NCBI GenBank assembly: GCA_017415775.1
Contig: JAFQFC010000005.1
Coordinates: forward strand, 1-40,005
From: Oscillospiraceae bacterium
GTDB taxonomy: Bacteria > Bacillota > Clostridia > Oscillospirales > Oscillospiraceae
Reading direction: 5' to 3'
Length of the DNA: 40,005 bases
Shown one piece after another: positions 31,064 through 39,442 of this stretch. Each line of letters starts with the position of its first letter. The first letter of the stretch is position 1. The notes under the pieces are model-generated. The model was not told the origin of the DNA. It worked only from the letters and a program-made list of their open reading frames with translations, and did not search any database. Both the position numbers and the translations under genes were made by a program.

Positions 31064-32689
31064 GTGGAAACGAAAATCTTCAACCCCCAACAAGAGAATA
31101 ACGCCATTGCCGAGGCGGCGGAGATCCTGCGCCGGGGCGGTTTGGTGGGCATCCCCACGGAGACGGTCTACGGCCTGGGTGCCGACGGCCTGAACGAGGA
31201 TGCGGTGCGCCGCATCTTCGAGGCCAAGGGCCGCCCTCAGGATAACCCGCTGATCCTCCATGTCCCTTCCGCCGACTGGCTGGAACGGTATTGTCAGCGT
31301 GTGCCGCCTGCTGCCTATGCGCTGGCGGAGAAATTCTGGCCCGGCCCGCTGACCATGATCCTGCCCCGCAGGGAGTGTGTGCCTCTGCGTACCACCGGCG
31401 GACTGGACACGGTGGGCGTCCGCTGCCCGGACCATGCTGTGACACTCCGGATCATCGAGGCGGCCGGTGTTCCCGTCGCCGCCCCCAGCGGCAATACCTC
31501 CGGCCGGCCCAGTCCCACCACGGCGGCGCATATGATCGAGGACATGTCCGGCAAGATCGACGCCATCGTGGACGGCGGAAGCTGTCAGGTGGGCGTGGAA
31601 TCCACCATCATCGACCTGACCACCACGCCGCCCCGTCTGCTGCGTCCCGGCGGACTGCCCCTGGAAGCGCTGGAAGAGGTGCTGGGCGAGGTGGCCGTGG
31701 ATAAGGCAGTCCGCACCAGGCTGGCAGAAGGGGAGAAGCCCCGGGCCCCCGGCATGAAGTATCGCCACTACGCCCCCAAGGCTCCCGTTACCGTGGTTAC
31801 CGGCTCGCCCCAGCGCAGCGCTGCGTATATCCTGGGCCGTGTGCAAAGCGGTGACGGCGTCATTTGCTTTGACGAGTTTGCAGCCCTCTTCGGCGGCTGT
31901 ACCGTTCAGCGTCTGGGCGGTGCGTCCGACAAGGCAGCACAGGCCCAACGGGTCTTTGACGCCCTGCGTGCCTTCGATGAAACCAATGTGGGTCGTATCT
32001 ATGCCCAATGCCCCGATGAAGCGGGGCTGGGTCTTGCCGTCAGTAACCGGCTGAAAAAGGCGGCGGGCTTCTGTGTGGAGGACGCCGGCTGCGGTCCCAT
32101 CTTCGGACTCACCGGCGGTACCGGCGCCGGAAAGACCAGTGCCCTTCGTGCGCTGGAGCGGCTGGGCGGCTGCATCATCGACGCCGACGCCCTGTACCAT
32201 GAGATGCTCCGTGGCGAGAACGCCATGAAGCGGGCCATCCTCGCCGCCTTTGGCGATGTGTTTCTGCCGGACGGCACCCTGGACCGGCAGAAGCTGGGCA
32301 ACGTGGTGTTCCGGAACCCGGAGGCCATGGCGCAGCTGAACGCCATCGTCTATGCCCATCTGGTGCCGGAAGCGGCACGGCGGGCGGAAGGCCACGAGCT
32401 GGTGGGCTTCGACGCCATCAACCTCATCGAAAGCGGCATGGCCAGCCTGTGCTGCCGCACCGTGGGCGTCATCGCCCCGGCAGAGGTGCGGGTCAAGCGC
32501 ATCATGGCCCGGGACGGCATCGACGAGGGCTACGCCCGGATGCGCATCGCCGCACAGCGGGCCGACGACTACTATTACCAAAACTGCACCGATGTGCTGG
32601 AGAATAACGAAGCCACGCCGCAGGACTTTGAGGAAAAGGCGCTGGCATTCTTCGCACGTCTCATCAAGGAGGAAACCAACCATGAGTGA
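31064..32689 (+). CDS. Sua5 (t6A) fused to dephospho-CoA kinase
   Basis: A 541-residue bifunctional protein. Residues 1 to about 205 are a YrdC/Sua5 threonylcarbamoyl-AMP synthase (IPTETVYGLGADG at 30-42, KGRPQDNPLILH, PSGNTSGRPSPT, VGVESTIIDL). A Sua5 linker follows (APGMKYRHYAPKAPV, 228-242) and the small Sua5 C-terminal domain to about 335. From about residue 346 a CoaE kinase begins: P-loop GGTGAGKT (351-358), CIIDADALYHEML, and a lid region with RVKRIMARDG. It performs the first step of t6A formation and, separately, the last step of CoA synthesis. The start is a GTG with a weak site. The stop overlaps the next gene by eight bases. I see no break or internal restart between the halves. 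Confidence 0.92.
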   Translation: METKIFNPQQENNAIAEAAEILRRGGLVGIPTETVYGLGADGLNEDAVRRIFEAKGRPQDNPLILHVPSADWLERYCQRVPPAAYALAEKFWPGPLTMILPRRECVPLRTTGGLDTVGVRCPDHAVTLRIIEAAGVPVAAPSGNTSGRPSPTTAAHMIEDMSGKIDAIVDGGSCQVGVESTIIDLTTTPPRLLRPGGLPLEALEEVLGEVAVDKAVRTRLAEGEKPRAPGMKYRHYAPKAPVTVVTGSPQRSAAYILGRVQSGDGVICFDEFAALFGGCTVQRLGGASDKAAQAQRVFDALRAFDETNVGRIYAQCPDEAGLGLAVSNRLKKAAGFCVEDAGCGPIFGLTGGTGAGKTSALRALERLGGCIIDADALYHEMLRGENAMKRAILAAFGDVFLPDGTLDRQKLGNVVFRNPEAMAQLNAIVYAHLVPEAARRAEGHELVGFDAINLIESGMASLCCRTVGVIAPAEVRVKRIMARDGIDEGYARMRIAAQRADDYYYQNCTDVLENNEATPQDFEEKALAFFARLIKEETNHE

Positions 32690-34070
32690 ACTGAAAGAGC
32701 GCAAGGAAAAGCTGTTTTCCACCATGAAAAACGGCTATGACCGCATCGGCGAGGTAGATCTGGCCGCCATGGAGGGCTATTGCCGTCTGTACCGTGACTA
32801 TCTGGATCACGGCAAGACGGAGCGTGAGTGTGCGCTGTACTCCGTGCAGCTGGCCGAGGCACAGGGCTTTGTGCCTTACCGCCGTGGTATGAAGCTGTGC
32901 CCCGGCGACAAGGTGTATGTCTCCAACCGAGGAAAGAGCGTGATGCTGGCTGTCATCGGCAGCAAGAGCCTGGCCGAAGGCGCTTACATCACCGCCGCCC
33001 ACATCGATGCGCCCCGTCTGGACCTGAAGCCTACCCCCCTCTACGAAGAGAGTGAGATGGCCTATTTCAAGACCCATTACTACGGCGGCATCCGCAAGTA
33101 CCAGTGGGTCACCATCCCCCTGGAGCTGCGTGGCGCCATCGCCCTGAAGGACGGCCGTGTGATCCCCGTTGCGCTGGGCGAAGGGGATGAGCCCAAGTTC
33201 ATCATCAACGACCTGCTGCCCCATCTGGGCGGTGAGCAGGGCAAGCGCCCCCTCAACGAGGCGATTCCTGCCGAGACGCTGAATATTCTGGTGGGCAGCT
33301 GCCCCGTGGGCGAAAGCGGTGAGAGCGACCGTGTGAAGCTCCATGTGATGGAGAAGCTCCATGAAAAGTACGGCATCGTGGAGGATGATTTCATCTCCGC
33401 CGAGCTGGAGGCTGTCCCCGCCGCCATGAGCTGCGATATCGGCTTTGACGCCAGCCTCATTGCCGCCTACGGCCATGATGACCGTGTCTGCGGCTATGCC
33501 GGTCTGAAGGCCCTTCTGGACATTGAAGCGCCTGCGCATACCGCTGTGTGCGTGCTGGCCGACAAGGAAGAGATCGGCTCTATGGGCGTCACCGGCATGC
33601 AGTCCGCTGCCTTTGACACCTTCATGCACGACCTGTGCGACAGTCAGGGCGTGCTGCTGCGGGAGTGCTTCGAGAACTCCTTCTGCCTCAGCGCCGACGT
33701 GACGGCCGCCTACGACCCCAACTTTGCCGAGGTCTACGAAAAGCGCAACAGCGCCCGCATCAACTACGGTCTGGGCCTGAGCAAGTATACCGGCGCCCGG
33801 GGCAAGAGCGGTTCTTCCGACGCTACCGCTGAGACGGTGGCCTTCGTTCGCCGTGTGCTGGACGATGCCGACGTCATCTGGCAGATGGCAGAGCTGGGCA
33901 AGACCGATGCCGGCGGCGGCGGTACCGTGGCTCAGTTCATGGCCAACCGCAACATCACCACGCTGGACGGCGGTGTGCCTGTGCTGAGCATGCACGCTCC
34001 CGTGGAGACGGTCAGCAAGCTGGACTGCTATATGACCTACAAGGCCTGCAAGGCCATTTATGAGGCATAA
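32682..34070 (+). CDS. apeB: M18 aspartyl aminopeptidase
   Basis: A 462-residue metallo-aminopeptidase of family M18 that removes N-terminal acidic residues in the cytoplasm. The zinc ligands are visible in AAHIDAPRLDLKP, ADKEEIGSMGV, SADVTAAYDPN and the terminal LSMHAPVE, and TDAGGGGT precedes the last. AAGGAGG sits eight bases before the ATG at 32682, and the first eight bases overlap the Sua5-CoaE reading frame. It is the last gene of the ddl operon, ended by a strong terminator. Confidence 0.94.
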   Translation: MSELKERKEKLFSTMKNGYDRIGEVDLAAMEGYCRLYRDYLDHGKTERECALYSVQLAEAQGFVPYRRGMKLCPGDKVYVSNRGKSVMLAVIGSKSLAEGAYITAAHIDAPRLDLKPTPLYEESEMAYFKTHYYGGIRKYQWVTIPLELRGAIALKDGRVIPVALGEGDEPKFIINDLLPHLGGEQGKRPLNEAIPAETLNILVGSCPVGESGESDRVKLHVMEKLHEKYGIVEDDFISAELEAVPAAMSCDIGFDASLIAAYGHDDRVCGYAGLKALLDIEAPAHTAVCVLADKEEIGSMGVTGMQSAAFDTFMHDLCDSQGVLLRECFENSFCLSADVTAAYDPNFAEVYEKRNSARINYGLGLSKYTGARGKSGSSDATAETVAFVRRVLDDADVIWQMAELGKTDAGGGGTVAQFMANRNITTLDGGVPVLSMHAPVETVSKLDCYMTYKACKAIYEA

Positions 34071-34078
34071 AACCACAT

Positions 34079-34114
34079 AAAAATACCCGGTTGGCATTCC
34101 AACCGGGTATTTTT
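34079..34114. terminator. Terminator after the M18 gene
   Basis: Perfect 16-bp stem (34079-34094 and 34099-34114) with a CATT loop, A-rich on the left and T-rich on the right, between convergent genes. Confidence 0.9.
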
Positions 34115-34125
34115 ATGTTCTTTGA

Positions 34126-34428
34126 TCAGAATTTCGCCGCACAGTGTTCCGGCTGCTGCGGATCATACCACAGCGGGATCTGCAGCCCCTCGGGGGGATA
34201 GAAGCGGCGGGCGCTGCACCAGAGCTGGGCGGTGTAGTCCTTGCCATCCACCCGGTAGCGTACCGTGACGATGGCAGGATAGGTGGCAGCGCTGTTGTTG
34301 ATATTCACCGGACTGTCCTTCACCTTCAGCCAGTATTGCACCTTTACTTTTTCGATGGTGCCGGTGGTTTCCGTCCCGGAGGACAGCAGCTTCTCCCGGC
34401 CCAGTCCCAGCAGATTTTTCATGCGCAT
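34126..34428 (-). CDS. DUF3592-like small protein
   Basis: A 100-residue protein. The pattern (TIEKVKVQY, TYPAIVTVRYRVDGKDYTAQ, PPEGLQIPLWYDPQQPEHC) resembles DUF3592 beta-domain proteins, though no clear membrane helix is seen and its function is unknown. AAAGGAG precedes the ATG at 34428. It starts 12 nt after the LURP-one gene, so both form a two-gene unit. Confidence 0.7.
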   Translation of the reverse strand: MRMKNLLGLGREKLLSSGTETTGTIEKVKVQYWLKVKDSPVNINNSAATYPAIVTVRYRVDGKDYTAQLWCSARRFYPPEGLQIPLWYDPQQPEHCAAKF

Positions 34429-34440
34429 AGGATACTCCTT

Positions 34441-34911
34441 TCAGTTTCTGGAACACTTCTCTGCGTCGATAGCCAGCACCACCATCAGTGCTGCCAGCGC
34501 ATCTTCCGACCGTGCAACGTCGATGGTATAGGTGTCGGTCCAGTGGAACAGCTCCTTGCTGATGCGGGCCACTTCTGCGCTGCCGCTGTTGTAGATGCTG
34601 TACTCCCACTCGAAGAAATCGCCGTCCACATGCCAGCCGTTCCAGTCCAGATCGTAGGCGGGGCGGAACAGGGTGAACTCCTTGCGCAGCGTTCCTACCA
34701 GCACGTCGGCGATGTAAAACTCAAACTGAGGCAGGAAGGTCAGCACCCGCTGCTGCACCGTGGCAATGTGCTGCCCCTGGGGATTGAGGATGTGGAGCCG
34801 GTGGCCCCAGGAGAGCTTGCCCTCCACGGTGAAGGCGATGCTGCCGTCCTCGTGGTAGATGTCGTAGCTGTCAAACCAACTGAAAAACCGCTGCTTGAAC
34901 CAAAGTTTCAT
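34441..34911 (-). CDS. LURP-one-related (YxjI-type) protein
   Basis: A 156-residue protein beginning MKLWFKQRFFSWFDSYDIY. The repeated strand pattern (DGSIAFTVEGKLSWGHRLHIL, LTFLPQFEFYI, GTLRKEFTLFRPAYDLD, WHVDGDFFEWEYSIYN) matches the tubby-like LURP-one fold of unknown role. The family in bacteria includes YxjI. AAGGAGGTG precedes the ATG at 34911, and a good promoter lies upstream. It is the first of two genes. Confidence 0.8.
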   Translation of the reverse strand: MKLWFKQRFFSWFDSYDIYHEDGSIAFTVEGKLSWGHRLHILNPQGQHIATVQQRVLTFLPQFEFYIADVLVGTLRKEFTLFRPAYDLDWNGWHVDGDFFEWEYSIYNSGSAEVARISKELFHWTDTYTIDVARSEDALAALMVVLAIDAEKCSRN

Positions 34912-34935
34912 ATCGGACACCTCCTTGACAGTTTC

Positions 34936-34964
34936 AGTATATCGAAAAAACGGCTGTATCACAA
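34936..34964 (-). promoter_or_regulatory. Promoter of the LURP-one gene
   Basis: On the minus strand TTGTGA (34959-34964), a 17-nt spacer and TATACT (34936-34941), about 25 nt before the start. Confidence 0.65.
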
Positions 34965-35016
34965 GTATATTTTTCGCCCTTCCGCTGCAACCTATGGCTG
35001 ATAAGGAGGGGAGCAT

Positions 35017-35724
35017 ATGTCCGATACAAAACCTGAAGTCATTCCCGAGGAGCGGGACACGCCGCAGCAGCAGTTGGTGGAGATGGGCTCCTCCGTGGTA
35101 AAAAACCGCCACGGCACCATCCATTGCCTTACCATCATCGGCCAGATCGAGGGCCACACCATGGCCCCGCAGAACACGAAAAGTACGAAATACGAGCATG
35201 TGCTGCCGCTGCTGGCAGCCATTGAGGAGTCGGAGGAGGTAGACGGCCTGCTGCTGCTCCTGAACACCATGGGCGGCGACATCGAGGCGGGCCTGGGTAT
35301 TGCGGAGATGATCGCCGGCATGACCAAGCCTACGGTGACGCTGGTGCTGGGCGGCGGCCACTCCATCGGCATTCCGCTGGCGGTATCCGGTCAGCGGACC
35401 TTCATGGCGCCCTCGGCCTCCATGACCATCCATCCGGTGCGTATGAGCGGCACCATGATCGCCGCACCCCAGACCTACCACTATTTTGACCGCATTCAGG
35501 AGCGGATCATTCGCTTTGTGGCCAACAACTCCCACATCAAGCCGGAAAAGTTCCGGGAGCTGATGCTCAAAAGCGGGGATATGTCCAACGATGTGGGCAG
35601 CGTGATCTATGGCGAGGAAGCCGTGGCCCTGGGCCTGATGGATCAGGTGGGAACGCTGCACGATGCGCTGGAAGCCCTGTACGGTATGATCGGGAAAAAC
35701 AAAACGCAGAAAGAGGACGCCTGA
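35017..35724 (+). CDS. TepA/ClpP-like serine protease
   Basis: A 235-residue ClpP-fold protein of the translocation-enhancing protein (TepA/YmfB) group. The catalytic serine is in LGGGHSIGIPLAVSG and the histidine in MTIHPVRMSGT. The region SNDVGSVIYGEEAVALGLMD resembles the ClpP end motif. The 20-residue acidic N-terminus lacks a signal peptide. AAGGAGGGG lies before the ATG. In other Firmicutes this gene is often near spoIIIE/ftsK; here it sits before smc, with a separate promoter between them. Confidence 0.87.
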   Translation: MSDTKPEVIPEERDTPQQQLVEMGSSVVKNRHGTIHCLTIIGQIEGHTMAPQNTKSTKYEHVLPLLAAIEESEEVDGLLLLLNTMGGDIEAGLGIAEMIAGMTKPTVTLVLGGGHSIGIPLAVSGQRTFMAPSASMTIHPVRMSGTMIAAPQTYHYFDRIQERIIRFVANNSHIKPEKFRELMLKSGDMSNDVGSVIYGEEAVALGLMDQVGTLHDALEALYGMIGKNKTQKEDA

Positions 35725-35740
35725 GGCGTCCTCTTTCTGC
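35706..35740 (+). terminator. Hairpin with the tepA stop in its loop
   Basis: Perfect 16-bp stem (35706-35721 and 35725-35740) whose three-base loop is exactly the TGA stop codon. There is no T run, so it may be a weak terminator, a 3'-end stabiliser or a termination-coupled structure. Confidence 0.6.
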
Positions 35741-35789
35741 CTTGCAGCAGAGATGTTGCAAACAAAGGCGGCGGATTCACCTTTTTTGC

Positions 35790-35818
35790 TTGAAAAAATC
35801 CCGCTTGGCTGATATACT
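35790..35818 (+). promoter_or_regulatory. smc promoter
   Basis: TTGAAA (35790-35795), a 17-nt spacer and TATACT (35813-35818), about 40 nt before the smc start. Confidence 0.7.
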
Positions 35819-35858
35819 AAATTAGTTATAGTATGCTGTGATAAACGAGGTGAAATGC

Positions 35859-38800
35859 GTGTACTTAAAAGCACTGGAAATTCAGGGTTTCAAGTCCTTC
35901 CCTGATAAAACGGTTTTGCAGTTCGGTGAGGATATTACCGCCATTGTCGGCCCTAACGGCAGCGGCAAGTCCAATATTTCCGATGCGATCCTCTGGGTCA
36001 TGGGCGAGCAGAACAGCCGCCACCTGCGCGGCGCCAAGATGGAAGACGTGATCTTTGGCGGTACGGAAAAGCGGGGACCCATGGGTTTTGCCCAGGTGAC
36101 GCTGGTGATCGACAATACCGAACATATCTTCAACCGTGACGAATCGGAGGTTGCGGTGACCCGCCGCTATTACCGCAGCGGTGAATCGGAATACTACATC
36201 AATAAGCAGTCTGTGCGCCTGAAGGATGTCAACGAGCTGTTTATGGATACGGGCATGGGCCGTGAGGGTTATTCCATCATCGGCCAGGGCAAGATCGACG
36301 AGATCCTGTCGGTCAAGAGCGGCGAGCGCCGGGAGATCTTTGAGGAAGCCGCCGGCATTTCCAAGTTCCGCCACCGCAAGGAGGAGTCGGAGCGCAAGCT
36401 GGCCCGCACCGAGGAAAATCTGGTCCGCATCAACGATAAGATCGCCGAGCTGGAGCTGCAGGTGGAACCTCTGCGCAAGCAGGCGGAGACGGCCAAAAAG
36501 TATCTCATCCTCCGTGATGAACTGCGTGTGCTGGAGATCAGCGTTTGGCTGGAGCAGCTACAGGCCCTGAAGTCTGCCGCCTTCAAGCTGCAGAGCGATT
36601 TCCAGACGGCCCAGGCCGACCAGCAGCAGGCCAAGGCTGCGCTGGAGGCGGTCTACGCCCAGGCGGAAGCCTGCGCCGAGCAGGTGCGGCAGAATGATGT
36701 GGAGGCGGAGTCCCTGCGTGGCGAAAGTGCCGAACTGGACGCCCGCTCCGCCGAGCTGGAGTCTGCCATCGCCGTGCTGCAGACCGGCATCGACCACAAT
36801 ACCGAGTCTCTGGTCCGTCTGGATCGTGAGATGGAAGAGAGCCAGAGCCGTACCGAGCATCTGCAGAGCCAGATGGATGCGCTGGACGAGCGTACTGCCT
36901 GCATTGACGAGGAAGCCTGTGCGCTGGATCGAGAAATGGAACAGCTGCTGGAGCAGCTGAGAACGCTGGCCGGCGACGCCGGTGACAGTCAGCGCAGAAC
37001 CGAGTCCCTCCGGGCCGGTGAAGCACTGGAACTGTCCGCTGCCGCTGAGGGCCGCAGCCGTCTGGCTGCGCTGCAAACTTCCGTTCGTGAAGTGGGCGAG
37101 CGCCGCACCGCATTGGAAGGGGAACTGTCCGCTGCCCGGGAAAAACTGGAGCAGGGGCGCAAGGAATCCCGTGAGAACCGCCGGGCCCTGACCGCCGCCC
37201 GGGAGGAAGCGCAGGCTGTCAGCAATATCATCGAGGGCCACAGCCTGAAGATGGAGGGCCGTAGCCGCCGTGCCGAAGAGGCAGCTGAGCGTAAGCTGCA
37301 GCTGACCATGGAGGCCAACAATCTGACAGACCGCATCCGGCTGCTGACGGCGCTGGAGCGGGAATACGAGGGTTTTGCCAAATCCGTCAAAACGGTGATG
37401 CAGGCGGCCCAGAAGAATACCCTGCGGGGCATCCACGGCCCTGTGGCCAACCTGATGACCACCGACCGGCGCTACGCTGTGGCGCTGGAGATCGCCTTGG
37501 GCGCCGGTATGCAGAACATCGTGGTGGACAGGGAAGAGGACGCCAAGTCCGCCATCGCCTACCTCAAGCAGCGTGACGGCGGCCGTGCCACCTTCCTGCC
37601 TCTGACGGCCATCCGCGGCGAGCTGCTGCGGGAGAAGGACGTGGCCGGTGAGTACGGCTTCGTGGGCATCGCCGCAGAGCTGGTGGAGTATGACAAGCGC
37701 TATGAGCAGATCTTCCAAAGCCTGCTGGGCCGCACCGTGGTGGTGGAGGACCTGGACTGCGGCATCGCCATGGCCCGCAAATATCAAAATCGCTTCCGTA
37801 TTGTGACGCTGGACGGCCAGGTCATCAACCGGGGCGGTTCCATGACCGGCGGCAGCATCAATAAGAGCGCCGGTATCCTCTCCCGTGCCAACCAGCTCAA
37901 GGAGATGCAGGAGCAGGAGGCCAAGCTGCGCCGTGATCTGGCCGAAGCCACCGAGCAGGCTGCAGCGCTGGATCGTGAGCTGCAGAAGGCCCGTTATGAG
38001 CTGGATGTGGCCCGTGAGCAGCAGCGTGCCGCCGAGGATGCCGTGCTGACGCTGGAAAGCAAGCAGGAGCATTACGACATCCTGACGGATAATCTGGACC
38101 TCAGCTGTGAGGCCATGGAGGAAGAACTGGAAGTGCTGGAGCGCCGCACCGCCGCCGATGAAAAAGCCATCGGCGAGACGGAGCAGGACATCGCCGCCCA
38201 CGAGGCTGCCGCCGCCGATTTACACCGTCAGGCGGAGGAAAGCGTGGAAGGACAGAGCGAGCTGCAGGAGCGTACCGGCCGCCTCACTGAGGAGCTGTCC
38301 GCCAAGCGTGAGACCAAGGCGGCACTGCTGGCTGAGCGTGATGCGTCGGCCAAGAGCCGTGATGACCTGCAGGCCGTGAAGGATTCTCTGGTGGATGACG
38401 GCCGCAGCCGTGAGGAACTGGCCGATGGTTTCCGTCGTGCCAACGAAGCGGCACAGCAGGAGATGTCTGCCCACCGTGAAGCCCTGGAGGAGCTGCACCG
38501 TCAGGCTGCAGCGCTGCGTGAGCAGCTGCGCATGCTCAGCGAGGCCAAGCTGGCGCTGGAAGCCCAGCGCACCACCCAGAACCAGCAGATTCAGGAGTGC
38601 AACGATCGGCTGCTCAACGCCGAGCGGGAAGTGGGCCGTCTGGACCAGCGCCTGAGCAACAGCGCCATTGAGGAGAAGTCCATTCTGGATAAGCTGTGGG
38701 AGCGCTACGAGCTGAGCCACAGCGATGCCATGGAGCAGCGCATCGAGCTGGAGAGCGTGGCCAAGGCCACCCGCCGCATCGCTGAGCTGAACCGTGAGAT

Positions 38801-39431
38801 CAAGGGTCTGGGTACGCCCAATATCGGCGCCATTGAAGAATTTGACCGGGTCAACACCCGCTATACCTATCTGTCCGAGCAGCGCAGCGACGTGGAGAAG
38901 GCCAAGGAAGAGCTTCACGGTATCATCGACGAGATCACCCGCCAGATGACGGAGATCTTTGCCGTACAGTTTAAGCTCCTTAACGAGAGCTTCCAGGAGA
39001 CCTTCCTGGAGCTGTTCGGCGGCGGTCAGGCCCGTCTGGAGCTGGAGGACGAGAACAATATTCTGGACTGCGGCATTGAGATCAAGGTCCAGCCCCCCGG
39101 AAAGCAGCTGAAAACCATCACGCTTCTCTCCGGCGGTGAGAAGGCCTTCGTGGCCATCGCCCTATACTTTGCCATTCTCAAGGTCCATCCCACGCCTTTC
39201 TGCGTCATGGATGAGATCGAGGCCGCACTGGATGAGTCCAACGTGGTGCGTTACGCCCGCTACATGCGCCGTATCGCCGGTAAGACCCAGTTTATCGTCA
39301 TTACCCACCGCCGCGGCACCATGGAAGAGGCTGATGTGCTCTACGGCGTTACGATGCAGGAGCGTGGCATCAGCCGTGTCCTGACCATCAATCTGAATGA
39401 TATGGCCAAAGAATTGAAGATCAAAGGTTAA
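35859..39431 (+). CDS. smc: Chromosome segregation ATPase SMC
   Basis: Core of the bacterial condensin complex with ScpA and ScpB. The 1190-residue chain, of normal length, starts at GTG 35859, with GAGGTGA just upstream. An earlier in-frame GTG at 35838 has no site. Walker A is GPNGSGKS (31-38). Long coiled coils run from about 170 to 500 and 680 to 1020. The hinge is about 520-675 (start LRGIHGPVANL, end GGSMTGGS). The C-terminal head has the signature LSGGEKAF (1090-1097), then FCVMDEIEAALDE and TQFIVITHRRGTME. ftsY follows 11 nt later, a common arrangement. Confidence 0.97.
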   Translation: MYLKALEIQGFKSFPDKTVLQFGEDITAIVGPNGSGKSNISDAILWVMGEQNSRHLRGAKMEDVIFGGTEKRGPMGFAQVTLVIDNTEHIFNRDESEVAVTRRYYRSGESEYYINKQSVRLKDVNELFMDTGMGREGYSIIGQGKIDEILSVKSGERREIFEEAAGISKFRHRKEESERKLARTEENLVRINDKIAELELQVEPLRKQAETAKKYLILRDELRVLEISVWLEQLQALKSAAFKLQSDFQTAQADQQQAKAALEAVYAQAEACAEQVRQNDVEAESLRGESAELDARSAELESAIAVLQTGIDHNTESLVRLDREMEESQSRTEHLQSQMDALDERTACIDEEACALDREMEQLLEQLRTLAGDAGDSQRRTESLRAGEALELSAAAEGRSRLAALQTSVREVGERRTALEGELSAAREKLEQGRKESRENRRALTAAREEAQAVSNIIEGHSLKMEGRSRRAEEAAERKLQLTMEANNLTDRIRLLTALEREYEGFAKSVKTVMQAAQKNTLRGIHGPVANLMTTDRRYAVALEIALGAGMQNIVVDREEDAKSAIAYLKQRDGGRATFLPLTAIRGELLREKDVAGEYGFVGIAAELVEYDKRYEQIFQSLLGRTVVVEDLDCGIAMARKYQNRFRIVTLDGQVINRGGSMTGGSINKSAGILSRANQLKEMQEQEAKLRRDLAEATEQAAALDRELQKARYELDVAREQQRAAEDAVLTLESKQEHYDILTDNLDLSCEAMEEELEVLERRTAADEKAIGETEQDIAAHEAAAADLHRQAEESVEGQSELQERTGRLTEELSAKRETKAALLAERDASAKSRDDLQAVKDSLVDDGRSREELADGFRRANEAAQQEMSAHREALEELHRQAAALREQLRMLSEAKLALEAQRTTQNQQIQECNDRLLNAEREVGRLDQRLSNSAIEEKSILDKLWERYELSHSDAMEQRIELESVAKATRRIAELNREIKGLGTPNIGAIEEFDRVNTRYTYLSEQRSDVEKAKEELHGIIDEITRQMTEIFAVQFKLLNESFQETFLELFGGGQARLELEDENNILDCGIEIKVQPPGKQLKTITLLSGGEKAFVAIALYFAILKVHPTPFCVMDEIEAALDESNVVRYARYMRRIAGKTQFIVITHRRGTMEEADVLYGVTMQERGISRVLTINLNDMAKELKIKG

Positions 39432-39442
39432 GGAGGCACAAA

